Assembly (NCBI GenBank): GCA_021204045.1
Contig: JAJQAA010000028.1
Span: 1 to 63,619 of the forward strand
DNA length: 63,619 nucleotides
Reading direction: 5' to 3'
Source: Clostridiales bacterium
GTDB lineage: Bacteria > Bacillota > Clostridia > Lachnospirales > Lachnospiraceae
The notes under the pieces were generated by a model. It saw nothing but the letters and a program-made list of their open reading frames with translations. It had not been told where the DNA came from and ran no database searches. Positions 8,382-16,198 of this stretch are shown piece by piece (position 1 is the stretch's first letter; each line of letters opens with the position of its first letter). Both the position numbers and the translations under genes were made by a program.

Positions 8382-10213
8382 AAAGAAAATACGGAGCCGC
8401 GCTGTTGTACATGGCCTGTGGCCTGCTGACTGTCGCGGCTTTTTTTGCGAAAGATTTCGTGCTTTATGATTTTCATATGGAAGCGTCGGATTACACGTTT
8501 CGTCTGACGGATCAGGCGCGTCCGGACGCTGCGGTTCCGGATGTCTGGTTTGATTATGGCGACGGCGGGAAGGAAGTCCTGATCGGCGTATTGGAAGAGA
8601 TTGATCCGGAAGATGTGAAAATGTATACGCTCACAGCGGATGGCAGTATTGCCGTGGACATGGAGGAATCTGCTTCGTTCCAATCGAATCTTCTGAGCAA
8701 CTACGTTATTGTTGCGCTTCCGGAGCGGCTGAAAGATATCGATGGGGACGGAGATCTGGAACGGGTCCGGGATTTTGCCCGCGCGGATATTGGAGAACCG
8801 GCATTCAATCCGACGCCACAGATATTCGCTCACGAGGACATTCCGTTTGAGCTGGTATTTTCGGAACGGAAGTACATAAGAGTATTTCTTCATAATCAGC
8901 TGCTGACGGAGGGAGAAGTTTCTGTCACATCGGCCGACGGCAGTTCAAAGGTTTATCCGATTGACGGCCGCGGCTGGATTGACGGGCTCCCCATCCGGGA
9001 TATCCGGGAAGGGTTCAGCGCCGTATATGTTTCGGCGGATGATCAGACAGTCTATCGGATGCAGTATGCGCTGGAGGATTACCCGCTAGGCGGCCTGCAT
9101 TTCTGGAAAGCGCAAATCCATCTGCTGCTGGTATGCGCGCTTGCTGCCATCGGGATTATCCTTATCCAGGCTGTCCGATGCAAACTATCCGAGGGCGCTC
9201 CCGATTATCGGATATACAGCCGGGAACAGCCGGGATATTATCCCCAAACCCCGCTGCTGGAAAAAACAGGCTCCCGATTCCTGCTGATTCGCTGGCTCTG
9301 CATGCTGCTTGGAATGTTCGCGCTTACGTATCTCGGAAAACTGATCGGTCAGGGACAGATCGGGAATGAAATTGCCATACCGTCCTTCGCGTGCCCGTTT
9401 AACATGGATCAGATTGTAGAGATGCCCTGCTATTATTTGTCCCATCTGCCGAACCTTTTGCTGCGCGGCGGGGAGGCGTTTCCGATGCGCACCGTGCGGT
9501 ATATCATTTTGTTCACGGTCACGCTTCTTCTGTCCTTTGTATTTCTGGGACGCATTCTCTGCGGGTTTCTGTGTCCGGCCGGCCTGCTCCAGGATGTGAT
9601 GGATCAGCTTCGGCGGGCGCTGCATATCCGTCCGGTGACGGTGACGGATCGGATGTACCGCATCCTCCAGCCGGTAAAATGGCTGTGGATCGTTCTGTTT
9701 CTCGGCGCGTTTTTTGTCGGCATTGATTTTTGCGATATCTGTCCGCTCAAGGTATTTAATACCGCGCAGGGAGGCTTCTGGACGAATCTGTATCTGGGCG
9801 GTTTCCTGTCGGTGTTCATACTGGTAGGAAGCTTTTTTATCCGGCGCTTCTGGTGCCTGATCTGTCCGCTCGGTTATCTGATGGGGCTGTTCCATAAATA
9901 CAATCTGTTTCAGCTGAAAAAAGACTGTGTTGCCTGCACGGAGTGCGGCGGCTGCTACGAAGCGTGTCCCATGCGCCTGAAGAATATCTATACGGAGCGG
10001 GAAACGCAGGATATTCAGACGGTGGATTGCCTGATGTGCGGCGAATGCATCGGCAAATGTCCGGAGACGGGAGCGCTTTCTCTGATATTTTGCGGAAAGA
10101 AGATTTACCGTTCGGATCGTATGACGTTTCTTTCCCGCTATCAGCCCATGACAGGAAAGAAAGCGTCGGACGATGAGGAGAGGGAGGCGGAGCGGGATGA
10201 AAAAAATAAGTGA
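8378..10213 (+). CDS. NapH/NosR-like polytopic membrane iron-sulfur protein
   Basis: 611 residues. A first membrane segment (about 7-24) is followed by an extracytoplasmic domain of about 200 residues that includes a calcium-like loop (DIDGDGDLE). Several membrane helices follow from about 240, carrying CGFLCPAG, DICPLKVF and CLICPLGYLMG motifs of the NapH/NosR/RdxA type. At the end is a 2x[4Fe-4S] ferredoxin (Cys517-Cys530 CVACTECGGCYEACP, then CLMCGECIGKCPE). Such proteins pass electrons between quinols or flavins and soluble partners. Its place between two HgdB-like genes suggests it supplies low-potential electrons to them. It overlaps both neighbours. Confidence 0.82.
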   Translation: MKRKYGAALLYMACGLLTVAAFFAKDFVLYDFHMEASDYTFRLTDQARPDAAVPDVWFDYGDGGKEVLIGVLEEIDPEDVKMYTLTADGSIAVDMEESASFQSNLLSNYVIVALPERLKDIDGDGDLERVRDFARADIGEPAFNPTPQIFAHEDIPFELVFSERKYIRVFLHNQLLTEGEVSVTSADGSSKVYPIDGRGWIDGLPIRDIREGFSAVYVSADDQTVYRMQYALEDYPLGGLHFWKAQIHLLLVCALAAIGIILIQAVRCKLSEGAPDYRIYSREQPGYYPQTPLLEKTGSRFLLIRWLCMLLGMFALTYLGKLIGQGQIGNEIAIPSFACPFNMDQIVEMPCYYLSHLPNLLLRGGEAFPMRTVRYIILFTVTLLLSFVFLGRILCGFLCPAGLLQDVMDQLRRALHIRPVTVTDRMYRILQPVKWLWIVLFLGAFFVGIDFCDICPLKVFNTAQGGFWTNLYLGGFLSVFILVGSFFIRRFWCLICPLGYLMGLFHKYNLFQLKKDCVACTECGGCYEACPMRLKNIYTERETQDIQTVDCLMCGECIGKCPETGALSLIFCGKKIYRSDRMTFLSRYQPMTGKKASDDEEREAERDEKNK

Positions 10214-11510
10214 CGAACATGTGGATTTCACGGAGACACGAAGAAAGACCCTTTTCCGCCAGAAATCCGCGAGGGTAGCTTCGTCTTATCTTCGGCGCGT
10301 AGCCGCGCTGGGAAATCTCCCGGAATCGGCGCAGCCGTTTCTGGATGTATTAAAGCAGATCTTCATTGATTTTCAGCCGGTTTCCATATTGTCGGAAAGG
10401 AAAACGGTGGGGACGTTCTGTCTTATGGTGCCGCCGGAGCTGGTGGAAGCGGCGGGTGCGGCGCCGGTGCGTCTCTGTTCCGGAAGCTATACGGCATATT
10501 CCATCGGGGACGGCCTGGCGCCGAGAGACGCCTGTCCTCTGGTCAAAGCGGTCCTGGGCATGGAGGAAATGGGAATTTCTCCTCTGTACAGGGATTGCGC
10601 GCTTTTGGTTATCCCCGCAACCTGCGATTGTAAAAAGAAGCTGGCCGGGCTGCTGGAAGAACGTCGTCCCACGGCAATCCTTTCGGTTCCCTCTTCAAAA
10701 GAACGGGACGCCGATACGGAGCAGTTTTTGCAGGAATTGTATCGTCTGGTTCCGGTGCTGGAACAGCACACCGGAGGACGCGTCACGGCAAAAACCCTGG
10801 CCGACAGCATCAACCGGCGCGGTTACGCGCAGTACGAGATGACCCGTTTCCTCACCTTCCGCCGGAATGTACCGTATCTTCTGTATGGCACGCAGGCGAT
10901 GGCGGTTATGAACGCGTTGTCCTACATGCCGGCTCTGGAATGAGCCAGGTGTCTGCATGGACTGAATGAGGAGCTTGCGGCGCGTCTCGCCGGACGGCAG
11001 TTCGTGGCAAAGGGAAATCGTCCACGTATTCTGATAACCGGTTCCCCCATTACATTTCCCAACATAAAAATTCCACTGCTTATTGAGGAAATGGGAGGAA
11101 TGCTGGTGGCGGACGAGACCTGTATGGGAGAACGCAGCCTGTATGATCCTCTTGTCATTACGGACAGAAACCTGGACGGTATGATGCGGGCGCTCGCAAA
11201 CAGGTATATCCGCCCCTGTACCTGCCCGTCCTTTGTAGAAAACCGCCAGCGCATTTTCCGGATCCGGCAGATGGTGAAAGATTATCAAGTGCAGGGTATT
11301 ATCTGCCATATTCTGCGTGGGTGCCTGGTTTACGATTATGAATATCAGATGCTTGAGGAGGAGCTGGAAAAGCTTCGCATTCCCGTTATCCGGGTGGAAA
11401 GCGATTACAACGAAGAAGATGTGGAACAGATTCGCATCCGCATTGAAGCGTTTATTGAGATGCTGAAACTGAGAGAATTTGCACGGAAAAAAGAGGAGAT
11501 GGTGCGATGA
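10197..11510 (+). pseudogene. HgdB-like dehydratase subunit with in-frame TGA at codon 249
   Basis: The reading frame stays unchanged from 10197 to 11510 (437 residues) except for the TGA at 10941-10943. It keeps all expected cluster ligands: RDACPLVK, PATCDCKKKLAG and RGCLVYDYE, plus GAAPVRLCSGS. The first part (10197-10943) holds two ligands and the second (for example from GTG 11004, no ribosome binding site) the third. The TGA sits in the linker after ALSYMPALE, where relatives have no conserved Cys. A CGA-to-TGA nonsense mutation, a sequence error or readthrough are the options. GAGGGAGGCGG precedes the start, and the stop overlaps the activase start (ATGA). The homologue families are R-2-hydroxyacyl-CoA dehydratases and double-cubane cluster proteins. 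Confidence 0.75.
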
Positions 11511-12292
11511 AATCATATTTTGCAGGATTGGACGGAGGTTCGACCTACCTGAAAGCGGCTCTTTTAAAGGACGGCCGGGTTGTGGGCGCCATGGTGCGCA
11601 GCACGGGAATTGACAATAATCAGTCGGCAGTGTCGCTGCTGGACGAACTCTGTCATAAAACAGGAATTTCAAGGGATGATATCGGCTATACGATGGCAAC
11701 CGGATACAGCCGGAAAATTCTCTCTGTCGCGGACGATGATATTTCGGAAATTACGGCTCATGCGTGCGGCGCTCGGATTACCGCCCCGAAAGGCTTCACT
11801 CCCGGCATGATTGTCGATATCGGCGGCCAGGACAGTAAAATTATTTATCTGGACAGAGATTACAACATTAAAAATTTCACGATGAATGACAAATGCGCCG
11901 CTGGAACCGGTAAATTTATGGAGGTCATCGCACAGCTTCTGGAAACGACCATCGACCAGGTCGGCCCGTTGTCTCTCGAAAGCAGAGAACCCTGTGATAT
12001 CAACAGCACCTGTGTAGTCTTTGCCCAGTCGGAAGTCATCTCTCTGGTTGCCCGTCAGTTTGACCGAAAAGATATCCTGGCGGGAATGCATCTGTCCATG
12101 GCAAAACGCATTGTTAAAATGATGAAAAAATCAGAACGGAACGGGGATATTCTGATGACCGGCGGCGGGGCAATGAACGTCGGCATTCAGAAAGCATTTG
12201 AAGAAGAACTGATGAGACCGGTGTATGTGGCGGAATATCCGCAGTTTAACGGAGCGATCGGCGCAGCGCTGATTGCCAGCGAAAGGGGATAA
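11507..12292 (+). CDS. HgdC/BadF-type ATP-dependent activase (ASKHA ATPase)
   Basis: 261 residues of the CoA-substrate-specific enzyme activase family: phosphate loop LDGGSTYLKAAL, the signature VDIGGQDSK, and the cluster motif NDKCAAGTGKF with a second Cys in NSTCVVFAQSE, which bind one [4Fe-4S] between two subunits. Family members use ATP hydrolysis to push an electron into the HgdB-type partner. It starts inside the stop of the HgdB-like gene (ATGA), so the partner is almost certainly that protein. The electron source could be the membrane iron-sulfur protein at 8378; that is inference. Confidence 0.9.
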   Translation: MKSYFAGLDGGSTYLKAALLKDGRVVGAMVRSTGIDNNQSAVSLLDELCHKTGISRDDIGYTMATGYSRKILSVADDDISEITAHACGARITAPKGFTPGMIVDIGGQDSKIIYLDRDYNIKNFTMNDKCAAGTGKFMEVIAQLLETTIDQVGPLSLESREPCDINSTCVVFAQSEVISLVARQFDRKDILAGMHLSMAKRIVKMMKKSERNGDILMTGGGAMNVGIQKAFEEELMRPVYVAEYPQFNGAIGAALIASERG

Positions 12293-12293
12293 A

Positions 12294-12986
12294 ATGGAGA
12301 TGACAGAATTCCTGTCTGTTCTGGCGACGGCAGTGGCAGTCGGACTTGGCTGCGGAACCTGCTGTGGTTCGGTTGTCAGCGTGTTCCTTTCTTCTTATGT
12401 TATTTCCCATGGGAATGGGATAAAAACCGGCATTCTGGCGTTTGCAAATTTTTTTCTCGGAAAAGTTCTGAGCGTGACCGCTCTCTGTATTGTCGCCTCC
12501 CTGGCCGGGAGCTGTTTTATCGATGCGAATGGTTATATTGGCTCCCTTAATCTGCGTCTGATCGTCCGGCTGGCGATGGGCGGAATCGGTCTGATTATGG
12601 CTGTCCGATGGGGGATTCAGGAAAAGCAGAAGAGCAGTGATTGCCAGGAATGCAAAAGTTGTGATAGAAAATCGGAGAAGCTGCCGTTTGGTACAGTTCC
12701 TGCCTTTCTGGCCGGGATGATATATGGTTTCACACCCTGCGCTCCGTTGCTGATGGTCATGGGATGCGCCTTTACTCTTTCTGCTCCGCTGGCAGGTCTG
12801 ACAGGCGCGGCCTTCGCGGTGGCCAGCGCGGTCAGCCCGGTTCTGCTTCTGTCTGTCATTTCCGGGGCATTATCCGGGAGAATGATCCGGGAAATTCCGA
12901 TGTATGTGAAATGGTTCCGGCTGGCGTCGTATCTGCTGTTGATGGTCATGCCGCTGTATTCGATTATCTTTGTGAAATCTCTGTGA
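12294..12986 (+). CDS. DsbD_2/TauE-like membrane protein with cysteine motifs
   Basis: 230 residues, about six membrane helices. Conserved cysteines lie in the first helix (GLGCGTCCGS), a cytosolic loop (CQECKSCDRK) and a later helix start (GFTPCAPLL), resembling DsbD/CcdA-type thiol carriers and the UreH-like TauE branch. It could carry reducing equivalents or a metal across the membrane for the cluster proteins upstream. It starts 2 nt after the activase stop with GAAAGGGGA, so it is the last gene of the island operon. The exact subfamily is uncertain. Confidence 0.65.
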   Translation: MEMTEFLSVLATAVAVGLGCGTCCGSVVSVFLSSYVISHGNGIKTGILAFANFFLGKVLSVTALCIVASLAGSCFIDANGYIGSLNLRLIVRLAMGGIGLIMAVRWGIQEKQKSSDCQECKSCDRKSEKLPFGTVPAFLAGMIYGFTPCAPLLMVMGCAFTLSAPLAGLTGAAFAVASAVSPVLLLSVISGALSGRMIREIPMYVKWFRLASYLLLMVMPLYSIIFVKSL

Positions 12987-13052
12987 AAACGTGGAAAAGT
13001 GGCGGACATTCTGTTATTATAAAAAATAATACTGTAAAACAGATCCGATGAT

Positions 13053-13085
13053 TTGGGCAACAAAACCTTTTGTCCCTTGTATCAT
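13053..13085. repeat. Dispersed hairpin repeat, copy A
   Basis: TTGGGCAACAAAA (13053-13065) followed by CTTTTGTCCCTTGTATCAT (13067-13085). The second block is identical to 37838-37856, and the first differs at one base from 37799-37811. GGGC(A)ACAAAA can pair with TTTTGTCCC. It lies about 55 bp before the response-regulator gene. Confidence 0.55.
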
Positions 13086-13140
13086 CAGATAAGCAGAATG
13101 CAAGGATTCGCAGTAAGTACGCAAAACGGAGGTGTCAGAT

Positions 13141-13818
13141 TTGGAACAGTTAAAGGTTCTGGTGGTGGACGACGAGGCCAGAATGCGCAAGCTGGTCAAA
13201 GACTTCCTGACCATAAAGGGATTTCAGGTGATTGAAGCGGAGGACGGGGAACAGGCCGTCGATATTTTCTTTAAGCAGAAGGATATCGCGCTGCTGATCC
13301 TCGATGTGATGATGCCGAAGATGGACGGCTGGGAGGTCTGCAAGACGATCCGTCAGTATTCCCAGGTGCCGATCATCATGCTGACGGCGCGCGGGGAGGA
13401 GCGGGACGAGTTGCAGGGCTTCAAGCTCGGAGTGGACGAATACATTTCCAAGCCGTTCAGTCCGAAGATTCTTGTGGCGCGCGTGGAAGCGATCCTGCGT
13501 CGCAGCAGCAGTACGCCCGGCGAGAAGACGGAGGTCGGCGGTATCTGTCTGGACAAGGCGGCTCATGAGGTCACGATCGACGGGAAGCCGGTGGATTTAA
13601 GCTATAAGGAATTTGAGCTTCTGACGTATTTCCTGGAAAATCAGGGAATCGCGCTTTCCCGTGAGCGCATCCTGAACCATGTGTGGAATTACGATTATTT
13701 TGGCGACGCACGCACGATCGATACCCATGTCAAGAAGCTGCGCAGCAAGATGGGCGAGAAGGGCGAGTACATCAAGACGATCTGGGGCATGGGTTACAAG
13801 TTTGAGGTGAACGAATGA
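13141..13818 (+). CDS. OmpR-family response regulator
   Basis: 225 residues. The receiver domain has the acidic pair VVDDEAR, phosphoacceptor Asp55 in LILDVMMPKMDG, and switch Thr/Lys in MLTARG and YISKPFS. A C-terminal winged helix (YKEFELLTYFLENQG, VWNYDYFGDARTIDTHVKKLR) binds DNA. I choose the TTG at 13141 because GGAGGT (13128-13133) lies 7 nt away; the GTG at 13132 would overlap that site. It is coupled to the kinase gene by an ATGA overlap. Confidence 0.9.
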   Translation: MEQLKVLVVDDEARMRKLVKDFLTIKGFQVIEAEDGEQAVDIFFKQKDIALLILDVMMPKMDGWEVCKTIRQYSQVPIIMLTARGEERDELQGFKLGVDEYISKPFSPKILVARVEAILRRSSSTPGEKTEVGGICLDKAAHEVTIDGKPVDLSYKEFELLTYFLENQGIALSRERILNHVWNYDYFGDARTIDTHVKKLRSKMGEKGEYIKTIWGMGYKFEVNE

Positions 13819-15500
13819 TCCGGTTTTCAATCCGGCGCCGGATCACGTTTGTTTTTATCGCTGTCATGACGGTGGTGCTGGTGGTGATCTGCCTGATCAA
13901 TGGCTTGTTTCTGGAACGATACTATGTCGATCAGAAGCTTCAGGTGATGAAAGAAGCTTATGAGGAGATTAACGCCGCGGTGCTCAAATACGTCGACGCC
14001 GGGGAGAGTATTGGCGACGTGCTGGATCGGGAACTGAGCCGGGAGTGGGAACTGTGGACAAGTTCCGGTGTGAAGGTAGCCGGCCGGAACGGACGGGAAA
14101 ATGGAACAAAGCGGGGGGAAAATGAGGACGGCGTGCCGTCCCAGCAGCCGGCTCAGATTGAAGCGGTCAGCGAGGAAGTGATGGAGGAGCTGCGCAATTC
14201 CCTGGTTGGTTCAATCCGCGGCTACAGTGAGATGAATAACATCGCCGTCGTGCTGGTCGACAGCAGCAGCGGCGATATGCTGCTCAGCTCCGGGCGCGAG
14301 AGCGAATTCCTCGCGCGCAAGGCGCAGCAGTATGTTCTCGGCCAGGGTGACAAAGACAACGAAATTCTTGCCGAGACGGACGACTACACGATCGAGCGGA
14401 ACCACGACGCCCGCACGGACGCGAGCTATCTGGAAAGCTGGGGTTATTTTTCCGACAACAATACGCTTTTCTTTATGCAGATGCCGCTCTCAAGCATTCG
14501 TGAGAGCGTGGTCCTGTCCAACAAATTTACGACGACGGTTGGCTTGATTGCTCTGGTAGCGGGGAGCATTCTGATGTATTTTGTAACGCGTCAGGTGACC
14601 AATCCGATCCTGAAGCTGGCAAAGATTTCCGAGCGGATGTCCAACCTGGATTTTGACGTTGCGTATGATGATGACGCAAAGGATGAAATCGGCGTACTCG
14701 GGCGCAGTATGAACGAGCTGTCCAGAAAGCTGAAAGTAACGATTGATGAGCTGAAGGAAGCGAATACCCAGCTGCAGCATGATATTGAGGAAAAAATCCA
14801 GATTGATGAGATGCGGAAAGATTTTATTGCCAACGTTTCTCACGAGCTGAAGACGCCGATCGCGCTGATTCAGGGCTATGCCGAGGGACTTACGGAGGGT
14901 ATGGCGGAGGATGAGGAAAGCCGCAATTATTACTGTGAGGTCATCAGCGACGAAGCTGCGAAGATGAACAAGATGGTCAAGCAGCTGCTGACGCTGACGG
15001 CCCTGGAGTTTGGCAATGATGCGCCGGTATTGTCGGATTTTGATATCAACGAGCTGATCGGCGATCTGCTGAATTCGGCCAGCATCCTGACTCAGCAGAA
15101 GGAGGCACGGGTCGAGTTTGCGCCGGAGGAGCCGCTTTATGTGCGCGCGGATGAGTTCAAGATCGAGGAGGTCCTGACCAACTACTTAAACAACGCGATG
15201 AACCATCTTGACGGCGAGCGTGTGATCCGCATTCGTTCCCGGCGTGAGGGAGATCAGGTGCGGGTCTGGGTGTACAACACCGGCGAGCACATCCCGGAGG
15301 AGGATATCCCGAATCTCTGGACAAAATTTTACAAGGTGGATAAAGCACGCACCCGCGCCTACGGCGGCAGCGGGATCGGCCTGTCGATTGTGAAAGCGAT
15401 TATGGACGTCCACCATCAGGATTGCGGCGTCAGCAATATCGAGGGCGGCGTGGAGTTCTGGTTCTCTCTGGAGGCGGTACGGGCGGAAAGCGGAGCGTAG
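13815..15500 (+). CDS. Sensor histidine kinase
   Basis: 561 residues. Membrane helix near 10-32, an extracellular sensing domain of about 200 residues without a recognised ligand motif, a second helix near 237-258, HAMP, then HisKA with phospho-His343 in FIANVSHELKTPIALIQGY. The ATPase domain has NYLNNAMNH and GSGIGLSIVKAIMD. It partners the response regulator encoded just before it. The signal is unknown; no target genes are adjacent. Confidence 0.9.
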   Translation: MIRFSIRRRITFVFIAVMTVVLVVICLINGLFLERYYVDQKLQVMKEAYEEINAAVLKYVDAGESIGDVLDRELSREWELWTSSGVKVAGRNGRENGTKRGENEDGVPSQQPAQIEAVSEEVMEELRNSLVGSIRGYSEMNNIAVVLVDSSSGDMLLSSGRESEFLARKAQQYVLGQGDKDNEILAETDDYTIERNHDARTDASYLESWGYFSDNNTLFFMQMPLSSIRESVVLSNKFTTTVGLIALVAGSILMYFVTRQVTNPILKLAKISERMSNLDFDVAYDDDAKDEIGVLGRSMNELSRKLKVTIDELKEANTQLQHDIEEKIQIDEMRKDFIANVSHELKTPIALIQGYAEGLTEGMAEDEESRNYYCEVISDEAAKMNKMVKQLLTLTALEFGNDAPVLSDFDINELIGDLLNSASILTQQKEARVEFAPEEPLYVRADEFKIEEVLTNYLNNAMNHLDGERVIRIRSRREGDQVRVWVYNTGEHIPEEDIPNLWTKFYKVDKARTRAYGGSGIGLSIVKAIMDVHHQDCGVSNIEGGVEFWFSLEAVRAESGA

Positions 15501-15537
15501 AAGCCGGCGGGAAGCATCAAAGAACAACAGAAATATA

Positions 15538-15585
15538 AAGAGGATCTTGCAAAATCATAACAGACTGCAGGATCCTCTTTCATTC
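15538..15585 (+). terminator. Terminator of the two-component operon
   Basis: 13-bp stem (15538-15550 AAGAGGATCTTGC with 15567-15579) with one G-U pair and a 16-nt loop, followed by TTTCATTCT. Confidence 0.75.
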
Positions 15586-15716
15586 TAGTAGCGATACAAT
15601 TCTATCTATAGAAAATAATAATGGTTTGACTGGGAGAAATTTCAAAATTAAATATAGACGAAGTAAAATCAGTTTAAAAAAATTGAACTGAAAATTAAAT
15701 TGTAAGACAAAAAGTA

Positions 15717-15745
15717 TTGCAATTTATTTTCCATTTTAATATGAT
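15717..15745 (+). promoter_or_regulatory. Promoter of the BrnA-like gene
   Basis: TTGCAA (15717-15722), 17-bp spacer, TATGAT (15740-15745) in an AT-rich intergenic region. The rest of 15586-15769 shows no gene and no BrnT toxin remnant. Confidence 0.5.
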
Positions 15746-15769
15746 AAAAAAAGGAGAAAGAGGTTTATT

Positions 15770-16081
15770 ATGATAGTAAGAAAAACAATTGATGTAAATC
15801 AGGAGCCAACGCAGGAACAGATAGATACATTGATTAAAGCGGGAGATCATCGAATCATGTTTGATGAAGATTGTCCGCAACTGACGGACGAGGATCTGGC
15901 ACAGTTTTATCGCGTATCTGAAAAGCGCAGAGAAGAGAGAAAGAAACAAACGGTAACAATTCGTCTTTCTCCTCAGGCATTAAATACGGCAAAGTCTCTT
16001 GGAAAAGGTTATACGTCTGTGCTATCCAGAATTTTAGAAAACGCATTGAAAGATAAAGATGTGATAAAACGATATCTTTAG
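15770..16081 (+). CDS. BrnA-like antitoxin / ribbon-helix-helix protein (orphan)
   Basis: 103 residues. The N-terminal half is acidic (DEDCPQLTDEDLAQFYRVSE). The C-terminal half is a ribbon-helix-helix segment (VTIRLSPQALNTAKSLGKGY, then VLSRILENALKDKDVIKRYL) as in BrnA-family antitoxins, which bind DNA and neutralise BrnT. No BrnT-like gene is upstream or downstream, so this is an orphan or a stand-alone regulator. Its base composition is clearly more AT-rich than its neighbours, which fits acquisition. Ribosome binding site GGAGAAAGAGG. Confidence 0.7.
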   Translation: MIVRKTIDVNQEPTQEQIDTLIKAGDHRIMFDEDCPQLTDEDLAQFYRVSEKRREERKKQTVTIRLSPQALNTAKSLGKGYTSVLSRILENALKDKDVIKRYL

Positions 16082-16115
16082 AGAGTAGAAACACGGATCA
16101 TCTATCTGGATAACG

Positions 16116-16186
16116 AAAATCCGAATATCTTCCGGGGAATCATGTGATAGGAATCACAGAATTCCCGGAAGATATCCGGATTTTTT
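16116..16186. terminator. Bidirectional terminator between convergent genes
   Basis: Long imperfect stem (16116-16147 with 16154-16184; core ATATCTTCCGGG/CCCGGAAGATAT) with a short loop. TTTTTT follows on the plus strand (16181-16186) and TTTTCGTT on the minus strand. It serves the antitoxin gene and the 20503-16199 gene. Confidence 0.8.
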
Positions 16187-16198
16187 AAATCAGCTTTA

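Noticed and set aside
10941-10943. Selenocysteine reading of the TGA in the HgdB-like gene
   Set aside because: There is a weak CCA/TGG stem right after the TGA, but it is too close and too short for a bacterial insertion element, and homologues do not have Cys at this linker position.
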